Assembly: GCF_013184985.2 (NCBI RefSeq)
Contig: NZ_CP063418.1
Location: forward strand, 1,488,001-1,552,000
Length of the DNA: 64,000 nucleotides
DNA from: Actinomyces faecalis
Lineage (GTDB): Bacteria; Actinomycetota; Actinomycetes; Actinomycetales; Actinomycetaceae
Direction: 5' to 3'
The notes beneath the pieces were generated by a model that was not told the DNA's origin, did not search any database, and saw only the letters and a program-made list of their open reading frames with translations. The first letter of the stretch is position 1, and each line of letters starts with the position of its first letter. A program made the position numbers and the translations under genes. Shown one piece after another: positions 8,691-19,212 of this stretch.

Positions 8691-9341
8691 ATGACGACGA
8701 CGTCCCTGGCTACCGTGGAGCTGCGCGCCTACCCCACCGCTGACCGGTGGTGGTCCCCTCCGCCCACCTCTCCAGTCACCAGCTCCCTGAGCCCGAGCGA
8801 GTGCGCCCTGCTCCGGGACCTGGGCACGCAGGCCCTGCTCACCGCCGAGGTGCTCGGCAGCCTGTGGCCCCGGGACCTGCTGACCTCACCGGCAGGCCGG
8901 GTGCGGGCCCTGCGGCCCTGGCTCCAGCCGGCGATGACGCTCATGGGAGCCGGGGCGCTGTGGGTGCACACCGGCGACAGCGCACCTGATCGGATCGTCG
9001 TCGCCTCCACCGACCGCTCCGGTGCTACCAGGCGTACCGTGGCACGGCGTGTGAGCCTGCCCCCTGTCGACGTCGTTGAGGTCGCTGGTCAGCGCTGCAC
9101 GAGCCTGGAGCGGACAGCGGTTGACCTCGCGCGCACGGCGCCTCCCCTCCAGGCTGTCCAGGCCGTGCTGCGGGCCCGCGGCGCAGGAGTCCCTCGCACC
9201 GCCCTGCTCGCCGCGCTGGAGCGGTGCCGAGGCTCGTGCTCCAGCGGGAGACCGCGCGCACGCGCGATCATCCACGCGATCTACGACGGCGGCCCTCCCC
9301 CACCGCCGAGCACGGGACGGCCCGGCAGGAGTCAGGAGTGA
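8691..9341 (+). CDS. AbiEi-like (type IV antitoxin-type) protein
   Basis: This 216-residue soluble protein has the layout of actinobacterial AbiEi-like proteins: an N-terminal winged-helix-like region, a central GALWVHTG beta segment, then [20 protein letters not shown]. The last segment matches the 'TSPARTVVDLAR' motif of the AbiEi antitoxin C-terminal domain. No DUF559 nuclease domain follows, unlike the homologue at 37684. No AbiEii toxin lies next to it, so a toxin-antitoxin role is not supported here. The ATG at 8691 was chosen because the longer frame begins inside the terminator hairpin at 8572-8612. A CACGAT -10-like word 6 nt upstream suggests a leaderless start. The 3' end overlaps the convergent rel gene by 10 bp. 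Confidence 0.6.
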   Translation: MTTTSLATVELRAYPTADRWWSPPPTSPVTSSLSPSECALLRDLGTQALLTAEVLGSLWPRDLLTSPAGRVRALRPWLQPAMTLMGAGALWVHTGDSAPDRIVVASTDRSGATRRTVARRVSLPPVDVVEVAGQRCTSLERTAVDLARTAPPLQAVQAVLRARGAGVPRTALLAALERCRGSCSSGRPRARAIIHAIYDGGPPPPPSTGRPGRSQE

Positions 9342-11659
9342 CGCCGTGACGTCGAGGTCGTCCGCCGCGCCTCGAAGACACCGTCGATGCGCCGTAGCGA
9401 GGTCAGGGTGTGGTCCAGGTGGCTGGCCTCGGCCAGCTCGACGACAAAGCGTCCCGTGACCACGCGGTCACGGCTGGTCCCGATGTTGGCACTGATGAGG
9501 TTGACGTGGTTGTCAGCCAGGACCCGGGTGATGTCTGCCAGCAGGCCGCCACGGTCCAGGGCCTCGACCTCGACCTGGACCAGGTAGGCGCTGGGCGCGT
9601 GGTCGGCCCAGTGGACGTCTATCATGCGCTCGGGCTCGCGCTGGAGCTGCTCGACGTTCAGGCAGTCGGTGCGGTGGACCGAGATGCCAGAGCCCCGGGT
9701 GATGAAGCCGATGATCGGGTCGCCCGGCATCGGGGTGCAGCACCGGGCCAGCTTGACGTAGACGTCACCGGCGTCCATCCCCTCGACGACGACTCCGGAG
9801 TCCGTGGAGCGCGGGCTGCGGTGGGAGGAGGCGCGGGTCGGGACCACTCCCTCGGCCAGGGTCTCCTCGGCACCAGCCTCACCGCCCATCGCGGCTACGA
9901 GCGTGTCCACGACGTGCTGGGCCGAGACGTGTCCCTCACCCACCGCCGCGTACAGGCCGTCAATATCTCCCTTGTCCAGGGTCTTGGCCACGTCGGTGAG
10001 CGAGTCGTGGCTCATCAGGCGCTGGATGGGCAGGTCCTTCTTGCGCATCGCCCTGGCGATCGCGGACTTGCCCTCCTCGATCGCCTCCTCCCGGCGCTCC
10101 TTGGAGAACCAGGAACGGATCTTGTTACGCGCGCGGGGCGAGCCCACAAAGCTCAGCCAGTCACGTGAGGGGCCGGCCCCCTGGGCCTTGGAGGTGAAGA
10201 CCTCGACCGTGTCACCGTTCTCCAGCTGGGTGTCCAGGGGCACGAGACGTCCGTTGACCCGCGCCCCCACGGTGCGGTGGCCGACCTCTGTGTGCACCGC
10301 GTAGGCGAAGTCGACCGGCGTCGACTTGCCGGGCAGGGCCAGCACGTCCCCCTTGGGGGTGAAGACGTAGACCTGGCTCCCGGCCATCTCGTAGCGCAGG
10401 GAGTCGAGGAACTCGGCCGGGTCCTGGGTCTCCTTCTGCCAGTCGACGAGCTGGCGCAGCCAGGCCATCTCACCGGCGTCCGCGTCCACGGTCCTGCCGC
10501 CCGCTGGCGTCGGGCCGGTGGCGTTGGGGTCCTCCTTGTACTTCCAGTGCGCCGCCACACCGTACTCGGCCATCCGGTGCATCTCGTGGGTGCGGATCTG
10601 GATCTCGACCGGCTTGCCGCCCGGCCCCACCACGGTGGTGTGCAGGGACTGGTAGAGGTTGAACTTGGGGACGGCGATGTAGTCCTTGAAGCGACCGGAC
10701 ATCGGTGTCCAGCGTGAGTGCAGCGCCCCGAGCACCGCGTAGCAGTCCTGGATGGTATCCACGATGACGCGCACGGCCACCAGGTCGTAGATGTCGTCGA
10801 AGTCCTTTCCTCGCACGATCATCTTCTGGTACACGGAGTAGTAGTGCTTCGGTCTGCCTGTGACCGTGCCCTTGATCTTGTCGACCCGCAGGTCCTCCTC
10901 GATCTGCAGGCGCACCTGACGCAGGTACTCCTCGCGGGCCGGTGCCCGCTCGGCGACCATGTGCTCAATCTCCTCGTAGACGCCGGGGTACAGCGCCTTG
11001 AAGGAGCGGTCCTCCAGCTCCCACTTGATCGTGTTCATGCCCAGGCGGTGGGCCAGCGGGGCGTAGATCTCCAGGGTCTCCTTGGCCTTGCGGGCAGCAC
11101 CCTCGGCGGAGACGTACTTCCAGGTCCGGGCGTTGTGCAGCCGGTCCCCCAGCTTGATGACAAGGACGCGGATGTCCTTGGACATCGCGATAATCATCTT
11201 GCGCACCGTCTCGGCCTGCGCGGCCTCGCCGTACTGGAGCTTGTCCAGCTTGGTCACGCCGTCGACCAGCAGCGCGATCTCGTCGCCAAAGTCCGCACGC
11301 AGACGGTCCAGGGTGTAGTCGGTGTCCTCGACCGTGTCGTGGAGCAGGGCGGCCGCCAGGGTCTGCGGGGTCATGCCGAGCTCAGCCAGGATCGTGGCAA
11401 CCGCTACCGGGTGGGTGATGTAGGGCTCCCCGGACTTGCGCCGCTGACCATCGTGCGCCTTCTGCGCCACCTCGTAGGCCCGCACGATCAGGCCCGTGTC
11501 CGCCTTGGGGTGGTTGGCCCGCAACGCACGCAGCAGCGGCTCGATCGCCGGGGGCGTGGAGTGGCCCCGGGAGCCGAACCAGGCCAGACGGCTGCGGACG
11601 CGCGATCCTGGGACGACGCTGTCAGCGCCGGCGTCGTGGGTGCTCCTCGTGTCCGTCAT
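9332..11659 (-). CDS. rel: Bifunctional (p)ppGpp synthetase/hydrolase
   Basis: This 775-residue protein makes and breaks the alarmone (p)ppGpp in the stringent response. In order: an HD hydrolase domain ([13 protein letters not shown] with the HD pair; [11 protein letters not shown]), a synthetase domain ([18 protein letters not shown]), a TGS domain ([24 protein letters not shown]), a conserved-Cys region ([20 protein letters not shown]) and a C-terminal ACT domain. The length is typical of long Rel proteins. The ATG at 11659 follows TATGAT by 6 nt, so the gene has a leaderless promoter of its own, although apt ends only 36 nt upstream. Its last 10 bp overlap the AbiEi-like gene end to end. 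Confidence 0.97.
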   Translation of the reverse strand: MTDTRSTHDAGADSVVPGSRVRSRLAWFGSRGHSTPPAIEPLLRALRANHPKADTGLIVRAYEVAQKAHDGQRRKSGEPYITHPVAVATILAELGMTPQTLAAALLHDTVEDTDYTLDRLRADFGDEIALLVDGVTKLDKLQYGEAAQAETVRKMIIAMSKDIRVLVIKLGDRLHNARTWKYVSAEGAARKAKETLEIYAPLAHRLGMNTIKWELEDRSFKALYPGVYEEIEHMVAERAPAREEYLRQVRLQIEEDLRVDKIKGTVTGRPKHYYSVYQKMIVRGKDFDDIYDLVAVRVIVDTIQDCYAVLGALHSRWTPMSGRFKDYIAVPKFNLYQSLHTTVVGPGGKPVEIQIRTHEMHRMAEYGVAAHWKYKEDPNATGPTPAGGRTVDADAGEMAWLRQLVDWQKETQDPAEFLDSLRYEMAGSQVYVFTPKGDVLALPGKSTPVDFAYAVHTEVGHRTVGARVNGRLVPLDTQLENGDTVEVFTSKAQGAGPSRDWLSFVGSPRARNKIRSWFSKERREEAIEEGKSAIARAMRKKDLPIQRLMSHDSLTDVAKTLDKGDIDGLYAAVGEGHVSAQHVVDTLVAAMGGEAGAEETLAEGVVPTRASSHRSPRSTDSGVVVEGMDAGDVYVKLARCCTPMPGDPIIGFITRGSGISVHRTDCLNVEQLQREPERMIDVHWADHAPSAYLVQVEVEALDRGGLLADITRVLADNHVNLISANIGTSRDRVVTGRFVVELAEASHLDHTLTSLRRIDGVFEARRTTSTSRRHS

Positions 11660-11665
11660 ATGCGG

Positions 11666-11671
11666 ATCATA
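11666..11671 (-). promoter_or_regulatory. -10 element of leaderless rel promoter
   Basis: TATGAT on the minus strand lies 6 nt before the rel ATG, in the apt-rel gap. No good -35 box is present. The spacing matches the other leaderless starts seen here. Confidence 0.5.
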
Positions 11672-11695
11672 GCTGCGCGCCAGACCGTAGCGGGC

Positions 11696-12274
11696 TCAGG
11701 CGGAGGCGAAGGTGACGACCGAGTCGATCCGTCGTCCGGGCAGCTTGGCCCGGCCCTGGAGCCCTGCCAGCTCCAGGAGCATGCACAGTCCGACGACCTG
11801 GGCGCCGGCCTCCTCCAGGAGGCTGATCGAGGCCGCTGCCGTCCCTCCGGTGGCCAGGACGTCGTCGATCACCAGCACGCGCTGGCCGGGCACCACCGTC
11901 TCGGCGCGCAGCTCCATCCGGGCCGTGCCGTACTCCAGCTCGTAGTCGATCCCGAGGACCGGGCCGGGCAGCTTCCCGCCCTTGCGCACGACGATGAGCG
12001 GCAGGCCCAGGTGTGCCGCCAGGGGCGCGGCGAGGATGAAGCCCCGGGACTCCAGTCCGGCGACGGCGTCGACGTGGCCGCGGTAGTGCGTGGCCAGGCC
12101 GTCGACGAAGCGGGCGAAGGCCTCACCGTTGGCCAGCAACGGCGTGATGTCCCGGAACAGGACACCAGGCTCCGGGAAGTCCGGGACCTCGCGCAGGTTG
12201 TCCAGCACCAGCCGGGACAGCTCGGCGGGCAGCGCCGGCATCTGCGCACCGGGCTGGGAGTGGGAGGTCGTCAT
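11696..12274 (-). CDS. apt: Adenine phosphoribosyltransferase
   Basis: This 192-residue purine-salvage enzyme makes AMP from adenine and PRPP. The PRPP-binding signature VLVIDDVLATGGTA lies near residue 130, preceded by GLESRGFILAAPLA and FRDITPLL, which are diagnostic for Apt. Its start overlaps the secF stop by 4 nt (ATGA), so it belongs to the yajC-secD-secF-apt unit. The secDF-apt-rel order is conserved in many Actinobacteria. Confidence 0.96.
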   Translation of the reverse strand: MTTSHSQPGAQMPALPAELSRLVLDNLREVPDFPEPGVLFRDITPLLANGEAFARFVDGLATHYRGHVDAVAGLESRGFILAAPLAAHLGLPLIVVRKGGKLPGPVLGIDYELEYGTARMELRAETVVPGQRVLVIDDVLATGGTAAASISLLEEAGAQVVGLCMLLELAGLQGRAKLPGRRIDSVVTFASA

Positions 12275-13374
12275 GAGCGCTTCTTCTTCCTCTTGGGCTG
12301 AGCGGCGGCGCCCAGGTGGCGCCCTGGAGTCAGAGGAGCAGCCGTCGGCTGGGAGGCCAGTGCCGCCAGCGCCTCGGCGTCGTCCCCTGCCTGGGCGACG
12401 AGCTCGCCCCGGGCCTGGGCCACGCGTGCGGCCTGCTCGCGCACCTCCTTCTCCCGGCTGCGCAGGTCCACCAGGAGCGGGGTAGCCAGGAAGACCGAGG
12501 AGAGGGCTCCTGCGATCATGCCGATGAACAGCGTCAGCGCGATGTCCCGCAGCGTGCCGGCGCCCAGGATGAAGGCACCGACCACGAGCAGCGAGGCCAC
12601 CGGCAGGACACCGACGACGGAGGTGTTGATGGAACGGATAAAGGTCTGGTTGACCGCCAGGTTGGCCAGCTCGGCGTAGGTCGAGCGGGTCTGGGTGACG
12701 TAGTCCTTGGTGTTCTCGCGGATCTTGTCGAAGACCACGACCGTGTCGTAGAGGGAGTACCCCAGGATCGTCAGCACGCCGATGATGGTGGACGGCGTGA
12801 CCTCGAAGCCCGAGGCCGCGTAGACACCGACGGTGATGATGATGTCGTGGACGAGGGCCAGCAGGGCGGCCACGGCCATCTTCCAGGTGCGGAAGTAGGC
12901 CCAGATGAGCGCACCGACCAGGACGAAGAAGATGACCAGGCCGCGCAGGGCCTTGTCCGTGACGTCTGAGGACCAGGTCGGGCCGATCGTCGTCGCCGAG
13001 ACCGCGCTGGCGTCCACGCCGTAGGCCTTGGCCAGCGCCGCGGACAGGGAGTCGGACCGCTCCTTGCTCAGCTCGGTGGTCTGTACGCGCACCGACGACG
13101 AGCCCATCGTGGTCACGGAGGAGGAGGCGGACATCCCCTCTGATCCCAGGACGTCGTTGGCAGGTCCCTCGGAGGGCGAGGACACACCGGTGACGGTGAC
13201 CTCCGTACCTCCCTTGAAGTCGATACCCGGGTTGAGGCCTGGCTTGACCACGAGCACGGCCGAGATCGCGATAGCGACCAGCGCCACGACGTACCAGGTC
13301 CTGCGGCGCGCGACGAAGGGGATCGACGTCCGGCCGGAGTAGAGGTCGTTACCTAGCTGAGCGAGATTCTTCAC
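12271..13374 (-). CDS. secF: Protein translocase subunit SecF
   Basis: This 367-residue membrane protein uses the proton gradient with SecD to help exported proteins leave the Sec channel. There is one helix at about residues 27-45, a periplasmic domain starting with the family motif GIDFKGGTEVTV, and five more helices including the SecF motif YSLYDTVVVFDKIREN. The Lys/Ala-rich C-terminal tail (AQPKRKKKRS) is cytosolic. The start overlaps the secD stop by 4 nt and the stop overlaps apt by 4 nt. Confidence 0.96.
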   Translation of the reverse strand: MKNLAQLGNDLYSGRTSIPFVARRRTWYVVALVAIAISAVLVVKPGLNPGIDFKGGTEVTVTGVSSPSEGPANDVLGSEGMSASSSVTTMGSSSVRVQTTELSKERSDSLSAALAKAYGVDASAVSATTIGPTWSSDVTDKALRGLVIFFVLVGALIWAYFRTWKMAVAALLALVHDIIITVGVYAASGFEVTPSTIIGVLTILGYSLYDTVVVFDKIRENTKDYVTQTRSTYAELANLAVNQTFIRSINTSVVGVLPVASLLVVGAFILGAGTLRDIALTLFIGMIAGALSSVFLATPLLVDLRSREKEVREQAARVAQARGELVAQAGDDAEALAALASQPTAAPLTPGRHLGAAAQPKRKKKRS

Positions 13375-15359
13375 TTGTCCTCACCCTCCTTGCCGCTCGT
13401 GGTCGCACGGTCGACGGCGTCGACCTTCTGAGAGGAGGCAGGAGCCTCGTCCTGGGCAGGGTCCTCGGGCTCCGCCTTGGCCCGGGCCTCGGCCTTGCGC
13501 CGGGCCAGGGAGGCCGTCGCGGCCTCGACGACGGCCTGGCGGCCCTTGCCGTAGGCGGCGCGAGAGCGTGCCCCCAGGTGCTCTGGGTCCAGACCCGACC
13601 ACCGGTGGCCCTCGCCGAAGAAGCGGAAGCGCAGGATCCACACCATCATCGGGTGGGTGAAGAGGACGATGATCGCCAGGTCGACCACGGTCGTCACGCC
13701 CAGCGTGAAGGCGAAGCCCTGGACCCCGCCCACAGCGAGGAAGTACAGGACGACGGCGGCCACCAGGTTGACGGCGTCGGAGACGATGATGGTCTGGCGG
13801 GCGTGGGTCCACCCCTCGTCCACCGCGGCCGAGAGCGTACGGCCGTGGCGGACCTCGTCGCGGATACGCTCGAAGTAGATGATGAAGGAGTCCATCGTGA
13901 TACCGATGGAGATGATGAGGCCGGCCACACCTGCCAGCGACAGGCGGTAGCCCATCGTCCAGCTCAGCAGCGCGATCACGAGGTAGGTGACACCGGCGGC
14001 CGCCACGAGCGAGGTCACTGCCACCACAGCCAGGCCTCGGTACTGCCAGGCCAGGTAGATGATGATGAGCAGGAAGCCGATCAGGCCCGCGACCAGGCCG
14101 TTGCGCAGCTGCTCGATACCAAGGGTGGCGGAGATCTGCTGCTCGGACTGGACGGTGAAGGTCAGCGGCAAGGACCCGAAGGACAGCTGGTTGGCCAGGG
14201 TGTTGGCCTGGGCCTGGGTGAAGCGTCCGGAGATCTGGACCCGGCCGTCCGTGATCGGGGTGGTCACGTCCGGGCTGAAGCCGGAGGCCATGAGCGTCAG
14301 ACCGTCCAGGACGATAGCGAACTGGGCCTTGTGGGAGTCTGTCGATCCCGTGGTCTGGTTCTTGTTCGACGACGAGGCAGCCGCGGCGTCACGGTAGGCC
14401 AGCAGGCGCTTGGAGACAGCGGCGAACTCGTCGGTCCCCTTCTTGTCGAACTCGAGGGAGACGACCCACTTGTTCGTCGTCGTGCCCTGGCTCGTGGTCT
14501 CCAGGCCCGAGCTCGCGCGCGAGATGTCAGTACCGGCGATGTCAGCCGGGCCCAGGAGGTAGGTGGCTCCCGAGCCGTCCTTGGCGCAGGAGATGACAGC
14601 CTTGCTCGGGTCCTGGCTCACTCCCGTGAGGTTGTCCGCGGCCGTGCAGTCAGTCATGTAGGCGTCGTAGATCATCTGCTCGGTGATCCACTCGTCGGAG
14701 GAGTGGTCGTCTGAGGTCGCCGGCAGCGGGTCCGCCGAGATCGTGCCGTCCCTGTTGACGTCCGCGTAGGTCTGGGCGACCTGCTCAGCGGTGACGGTCG
14801 GCACCGCGGTGGCCTGCGCCGTGGGCTGCTCCTCCTGTGCCGGCTCGCTCGCCTGCGCGCTGGCTGCGGCGTCCGTTGCCGCGTCACTGGTCTGCGGAGA
14901 GGCCGAGGCGCTGGCAGCGGCCTGGGCGAGGTACTGGTTCTGGGCCTGGGCGATCGCCGTGGCCGACCCCTGGATGACGCGGATGACGGGACGGAAGTAG
15001 AGCACGGCCGAGGTACGCACCAGCTCCAGGGTCTCCTGGCTGGGCCGACCCGGCAGCGCCACGACGATGTTCTGACCTCCCTGGCGGGAGATCTGGGCCT
15101 CAGCCACACCGGAGGCGTCCACGCGCTGGCGGATGATCTCGATGGCCTGCTGGACGTCCTCGTCCGTGATCGACGAGCCGTCAGTCGTCGTCGGCGTCAG
15201 GATGATCTGGGTGCCGCCCTCCAGGTCGAGCGCCAGGCCCGGTGTCATCGACGTGCGGTGGGTGGCGGCGCCGACGGCCAGCGCGGCGTAGCCGATGGCG
15301 ATGACGACGAGCAGCACAAGGAGCCTTCGGCCCGGGTGCTTGATCTGCTTGCTGGACAC
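13371..15359 (-). CDS. secD: Protein translocase subunit SecD
   Basis: This 662-residue RND-superfamily partner of SecF has a first helix at about residues 10-30 and the motif LALDLEGGTQIILTP typical of SecD. A large periplasmic region and five C-terminal helices follow, with GLIISIGITMDSFIIYFERI. Compared with E. coli SecD the periplasmic part holds an Ala/Ser/Gln/Thr-rich insertion at about residues 145-200, as in several Actinobacteria. The C-terminus ends in a charged Ala/Glu-rich tail. About 100 nt separate it from yajC. Confidence 0.96.
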   Translation of the reverse strand: MSSKQIKHPGRRLLVLLVVIAIGYAALAVGAATHRTSMTPGLALDLEGGTQIILTPTTTDGSSITDEDVQQAIEIIRQRVDASGVAEAQISRQGGQNIVVALPGRPSQETLELVRTSAVLYFRPVIRVIQGSATAIAQAQNQYLAQAAASASASPQTSDAATDAAASAQASEPAQEEQPTAQATAVPTVTAEQVAQTYADVNRDGTISADPLPATSDDHSSDEWITEQMIYDAYMTDCTAADNLTGVSQDPSKAVISCAKDGSGATYLLGPADIAGTDISRASSGLETTSQGTTTNKWVVSLEFDKKGTDEFAAVSKRLLAYRDAAAASSSNKNQTTGSTDSHKAQFAIVLDGLTLMASGFSPDVTTPITDGRVQISGRFTQAQANTLANQLSFGSLPLTFTVQSEQQISATLGIEQLRNGLVAGLIGFLLIIIYLAWQYRGLAVVAVTSLVAAAGVTYLVIALLSWTMGYRLSLAGVAGLIISIGITMDSFIIYFERIRDEVRHGRTLSAAVDEGWTHARQTIIVSDAVNLVAAVVLYFLAVGGVQGFAFTLGVTTVVDLAIIVLFTHPMMVWILRFRFFGEGHRWSGLDPEHLGARSRAAYGKGRQAVVEAATASLARRKAEARAKAEPEDPAQDEAPASSQKVDAVDRATTSGKEGEDK

Positions 15360-15458
15360 GCGGTCTCTTCCTCGCGGTGATGGGAGTCAGCGGACGCCGT
15401 CAGGCCGTCCGCGTCTGGGTAGGGACGGGTGGCTGTGTCAGGCCTGAGCCAGGTACCC

Positions 15459-15848
15459 TCAGCCCTGAGGGTCGCCAGACCGGTCCTGGACAGTCTCGTC
15501 CTTCGAGCTCAGGGGCTCGAGGTCCTGCTGCGCGCCCTCGTCCTCCGCTACGTCGTCCAGAGCCTCCAGCTCCTCGTCCTGGGAGGCGAAGGGCGGCTCC
15601 TCGGCGCCGAGCACAGAGGTCTTGGCCCACAGCGACTCGTCTCCCAGCGGCGTGGCGAGGGTGACGACGTCGCCGTCGACCTCCACGACCTTGCCGTAGA
15701 AGCCGGCGCGGGTGCGCACCCAGGTACCAGGGACCATGGCCTCCTCGATACGAGCGTTCTGCTGGGCCGTCATCTTCTCCTGCTGCTTGCGCGCGAAGCG
15801 CGACATGAGCCAGAAGGCAAGGACCATGACGATGAGCATCCAGAGCAT
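15459..15848 (-). CDS. yajC: Preprotein translocase accessory subunit YajC
   Basis: This 129-residue protein has one N-terminal membrane helix (MLWMLIVMVLAFWLMSRFAR) followed by the YajC core VPGTWVRTRAGFYGKVVEVDGDVVTLAT. It associates with SecDF. The last 45 residues are an acidic tail rich in Glu, Asp and Gln and lack family conservation. It leads the yajC-secD-secF-apt cluster and follows the ruvCAB terminator. Confidence 0.9.
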   Translation of the reverse strand: MLWMLIVMVLAFWLMSRFARKQQEKMTAQQNARIEEAMVPGTWVRTRAGFYGKVVEVDGDVVTLATPLGDESLWAKTSVLGAEEPPFASQDEELEALDDVAEDEGAQQDLEPLSSKDETVQDRSGDPQG

Positions 15849-15952
15849 CCAGGCTCCTCCGTTCGACGGTGCACCGTCCCCAGGCAGGGGACAACCCCGC
15901 CGAGTCTAGGCCACTTCCGGGGCTCTGCGACCACGTCAGCACTACCTGGGGG

Positions 15953-15983
15953 TGTGAGCCCTACCGCCTGCGCAGGGCTCACA
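15953..15983 (-). terminator. Terminator hairpin at the end of ruvCAB
   Basis: There is a perfect 10-bp stem TGTGAGCCCT/AGGGCTCACA with an 11-nt loop. The ruvB stop codon lies inside one arm, so the hairpin starts right at the end of the coding region. No T-tract follows. Confidence 0.65.
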
Positions 15984-17010
15984 CGAGCGTCAGGCCGCCT
16001 GCCGGCGGCTCCAGACCCAGGTGCTCGTAGGCAGCCGTCGTGGCGCTGCGACCGCGTGGGGTGCGGACCACCAGTCCCTCACGCACCAGGTAGGGCTCCG
16101 CAACCGTCTCCACGGTCTCCGGCTCCTCCCCCACGCTCACGGCCAGCGTCGTCAGGCCAACGGGCCCTCCGCCGAAACGCGTGCACAGAGCCTCCAGAAC
16201 CGCCCGGTCCAGACGGTCCAGCCCCAGCGCGTCGACCTCGAAGACCTCGAGCGCCGCACGCGCAGCCGTCAGGTCGAGGCGGCCAGGGGTCCCGTGCACC
16301 TCGGCCCAGTCCTGGACACGGCGCAGCAGCCGGTTGGCGATACGTGGCGTCCCGCGGGAACGACGCGCCAGCTCCGCTCCGGCCTGCGCGTCCAGCTCCA
16401 CGCCTAGCAGCCCCGCTGAGCGCGCCAGGATCCGCGACAGCTCTACCGGGCCGTAGTACTCCAGGTGACCGGTGAAACCGAAGCGGTCGCGCAGCGGTGC
16501 CGGGAGCAGGCCCGCACGGGTCGTGGCTCCGACGACGGTAAAGGGCGGTAGCGACAGCGGGATGGAGGTCGCACCGGGCCCCTTGCCCACGACGACGTCG
16601 ACCCGGTAGTCCTCCATCGCCAGGTACAGCATCTCCTCAGCCGTGCGGGCCAGGCGGTGGATCTCGTCGATGAAGAGGACGTCGCCCTCCTCCAGGGAGG
16701 ACAGGATCGCCGCCAGGTCCCCGGCGTGCTGGATCGCGGGTCCGCTGGTCAGCCGCAGCGAGCCGTCCACCTCAGCCGCGATGATCATGGCGAGCGTCGT
16801 CTTCCCCAGCCCCGGAGGACCTGAGAGCAGGACGTGGTCCGGAGTGGTCCCCCGAGACAGGGCGGCACGCAGCACCACCGAGAGCTGGCCGCGTACGACC
16901 TCCTGCCCGACGAAGTCCTCCAGCCGCTTGGGACGCAGCGCTGCCTCCGCCGCCCGCTCGGACTCGTCGGCTCCGCCACCCACGAAGCGTCCAGGAACCT
17001 GCTCAGCCAC
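15979..17010 (-). CDS. ruvB: Holliday junction branch-migration helicase RuvB
   Basis: This 343-residue AAA+ motor drives branch migration with RuvA. It carries Walker [14 protein letters not shown], Walker [10 protein letters not shown], sensor motif [10 protein letters not shown] and the arginine-finger region LRDRFGF. The C-terminal winged helix ends with [17 protein letters not shown]. The length is normal. It overlaps the end of ruvA by 8 nt, so the pair is co-translated. Confidence 0.97.
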   Translation of the reverse strand: MAEQVPGRFVGGGADESERAAEAALRPKRLEDFVGQEVVRGQLSVVLRAALSRGTTPDHVLLSGPPGLGKTTLAMIIAAEVDGSLRLTSGPAIQHAGDLAAILSSLEEGDVLFIDEIHRLARTAEEMLYLAMEDYRVDVVVGKGPGATSIPLSLPPFTVVGATTRAGLLPAPLRDRFGFTGHLEYYGPVELSRILARSAGLLGVELDAQAGAELARRSRGTPRIANRLLRRVQDWAEVHGTPGRLDLTAARAALEVFEVDALGLDRLDRAVLEALCTRFGGGPVGLTTLAVSVGEEPETVETVAEPYLVREGLVVRTPRGRSATTAAYEHLGLEPPAGGLTLV

Positions 17011-17632
17011 GGTGGCCGCCTCCCAGCCAGCGCAACGACGCCCGTAGCAGCTCGGGCACGGCCAGGCTCTCAGCCTCGCCCTCGGCAGCCGAGGTCACCG
17101 CGCTGACGGCCTGGCGGGCGGTAGCCTCGTTCCACCCCAGCTGGACCAGGGCCGCCACGACGTCGGGATCAGCGTCCTGCCCCTCCGGCGCCACCGCCTG
17201 CGCCCCCGACGCCGCCGGCTCCTCCCCCGTCACCGGCCCCAGCTTGTCCCCCACGTCGATGATGACGCGCTGAGCACCCTTGGGCCCCAGACCCGGCACC
17301 CGCTTGAGGGCTGCCACGTCCTGGCTCGCGATCGCGCGCCGCAGGGCGTCGGGGGTGTGGACGGCCAGGATCGCCAGCGCCAGCTTCGCGCCCACACCCT
17401 TGGCACCCAGGAGGACCCGGAAGCACAGGCGCTCGTCAGCGTCAGCGAAGCCGAAGAGCGTCAGGGAGTCCTCGCGCACGACGAGCTCTGTGTGAACCGT
17501 GCCCTCCTCACCGACGCGCAGCCCGGCCAGCGTCGTGGGCGTGGCCTGGAAGGCCATGCCCACGCCCCCGACCTCGATCACGGCACCGGTCAGCGAGATC
17601 TCCAGGACGGTGCCACGCAGTGAGGCGATCAT
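17003..17632 (-). CDS. ruvA: Holliday junction-binding protein RuvA
   Basis: This 209-residue protein starts [20 protein letters not shown], the usual RuvA OB fold. Helix-hairpin-helix motifs ([19 protein letters not shown]) contact the junction, and a C-terminal domain III ([15 protein letters not shown]) binds RuvB. A 25-residue Ala/Gly/Glu-rich linker joins the domains. It is separated from ruvC by 69 nt. Confidence 0.96.
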   Translation of the reverse strand: MIASLRGTVLEISLTGAVIEVGGVGMAFQATPTTLAGLRVGEEGTVHTELVVREDSLTLFGFADADERLCFRVLLGAKGVGAKLALAILAVHTPDALRRAIASQDVAALKRVPGLGPKGAQRVIIDVGDKLGPVTGEEPAASGAQAVAPEGQDADPDVVAALVQLGWNEATARQAVSAVTSAAEGEAESLAVPELLRASLRWLGGGHRG

Positions 17633-17701
17633 GCAGGCTTCTCCTTCAGGAGGTCGAACATCTGTACAGACACTACCAGGTCAGGCGGTGCCGCGTCGCC
17701 C

Positions 17702-18316
17702 TCAGCGCCGAGCACGGCGAGGATCGACGGCACCCGTACGCCGGGCTGCGGCCTGGGCCTGCGCCCACTGGCGCTGGGCAGGGGTGCGGGCGCTGGCACG
17801 CACCGAGCCTCCGGCGGAGACCATCTCGGTCCCGCCGTCGATCCCCGTGCCTCCGCCGCGCCAGCCGTGGCAGATCGCCTGGGCCAGGGCGTCGGCGGCG
17901 TCGGCCGGCTGAGGCGGAGCATCCAGCCCGAGGATGCGCTGGACCATCGCTGTCACCTGCGCCTTGCCTGCGGTCCCGGAGCCGGTGACAGCCGCCTTGG
18001 CCTCGCTGGGGGTGTGCTGAGCCACCTCCAGGCCGGCCCGGGCCCCAGCCACCATGACCACGCCCATCACCTGCGCCACCGAGATGACCGAGCGCAGGTT
18101 GTCCTGGGCGAAGACGCGCTCCACCGACACGCTCGTCGGCCCCAGCCGAGCGATCCAGTCGTCCAGGGCGTCAGCGATCGCCGCCAGCCTCAGCTCCGGG
18201 CTCATCGACGGGGGCGTGCGCACGACGCCGACCTCCACCAACCGAGCCCGCCGCCTGGCGTCGATATCGACACAGCCCAGGCCGCATCGCGTGAGCCCGG
18301 GATCAACCCCGAGCAC
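17702..18316 (-). CDS. ruvC: Holliday junction resolvase RuvC
   Basis: This endonuclease cuts Holliday junctions. Conserved parts: [12 protein letters not shown] with the first catalytic Asp, [14 protein letters not shown] with the Glu, [22 protein letters not shown], and [14 protein letters not shown] with the last Asp pair. The start is uncertain. GTG at 18316 gives the usual RuvC N-terminus, but no strong ribosome site is seen. An in-frame CTG at 18376 just after the yebC stop, or an ATG at 18436 overlapping yebC by 47 nt, would extend it. The C-terminus is about 35 residues longer than E. coli RuvC and is Ala/Arg-rich. Confidence 0.9.
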   Translation of the reverse strand: MLGVDPGLTRCGLGCVDIDARRRARLVEVGVVRTPPSMSPELRLAAIADALDDWIARLGPTSVSVERVFAQDNLRSVISVAQVMGVVMVAGARAGLEVAQHTPSEAKAAVTGSGTAGKAQVTAMVQRILGLDAPPQPADAADALAQAICHGWRGGGTGIDGGTEMVSAGGSVRASARTPAQRQWAQAQAAARRTGAVDPRRARR

Positions 18317-18389
18317 CCGCTGGAGCGCGACCTGGGCGGTGCGTGAGCGAGGAGAACGAGCCTGCTGACCCTTCAGCGTGGCAGCCAGC

Positions 18390-19154
18390 TCAGTCCTCGT
18401 CCTCGTCGAGCTGGGCGGCGACCTCAGCAGAGACATCGACGGAGGTGAAGACGTTCTGGACGTCGTCCAGGTCCTCCAGGGCGTCGATGAGCCGCATGAC
18501 CTTGCGGGCGCCGTCGAGGTCGACCTCGACCTTGGTCCCGGCGACGAACTGGGACTCGGCGGAGTCATACTCCATCCCTGCCTCGGTCACGGCGTTACGC
18601 ACCGCGATGAGGTCCGTCGGCTCGCAGATCACCTCGAAGGACTCCGCCCCCTCGACGACCTCCTCGGCGCCGGCGTCCAGGACAGCCATGAGGATCGAGT
18701 CCTCGTCGATGCCGTCGGCCTTGGCGATCTCGACCACGCCCTTGCGCGTGAAGTTGTAGGCCACCGAGCCCGGGTCGGCCAGGTTGCCGCCGGTGCGGGT
18801 GAAGGCCACCCGCACGTCGGAGGCGGCACGGTTGCGGTTGTCTGTCAGGCACTCGACCAGGAAGGCCACACCCGCAGGACCGTAGCCCTCGTACATGATG
18901 GTCTGCCAGTCCGCTCCGCCGGCCTCCTCACCACTGCCGCGCTTGACAGCACGGGTGATGTTGTCAGCAGGCACGGAGTTCTTCCTCGCCTTCTGGATGG
19001 CGTCGTAGAGGGTCGGGTTGCCTGCGGGGTCACCGCCACCGGTACGCGCAGCGACCTCGATGTTCTTGATCAGGCGCGCGAAGAGCTTGCCGCGCTTGGC
19101 GTCGATAGCGGCCTTCTTGTGCTTGGTGGTCGCCCACTTGGAGTGTCCCGACAT
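18390..19154 (-). CDS. yebC: YebC/PmpR family protein
   Basis: This 254-residue protein begins [20 protein letters not shown], diagnostic for the family. It has the central [20 protein letters not shown] and ends in an acidic tail (AQLDEDED). The family was described as a transcription regulator; recent work assigns some members to relieving ribosome stalling at proline runs. It sits in the conserved pdxST-yebC-ruvCAB order. The ATG at 19154 has AAGGAG upstream. Confidence 0.95.
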   Translation of the reverse strand: MSGHSKWATTKHKKAAIDAKRGKLFARLIKNIEVAARTGGGDPAGNPTLYDAIQKARKNSVPADNITRAVKRGSGEEAGGADWQTIMYEGYGPAGVAFLVECLTDNRNRAASDVRVAFTRTGGNLADPGSVAYNFTRKGVVEIAKADGIDEDSILMAVLDAGAEEVVEGAESFEVICEPTDLIAVRNAVTEAGMEYDSAESQFVAGTKVEVDLDGARKVMRLIDALEDLDDVQNVFTSVDVSAEVAAQLDEDED

Positions 19155-19212
19155 ATGTGCTCCTTGGGTAGGTCAGCATCCGAGGATGCGACGCGGCTGC
19201 GACGCGGGGCTC

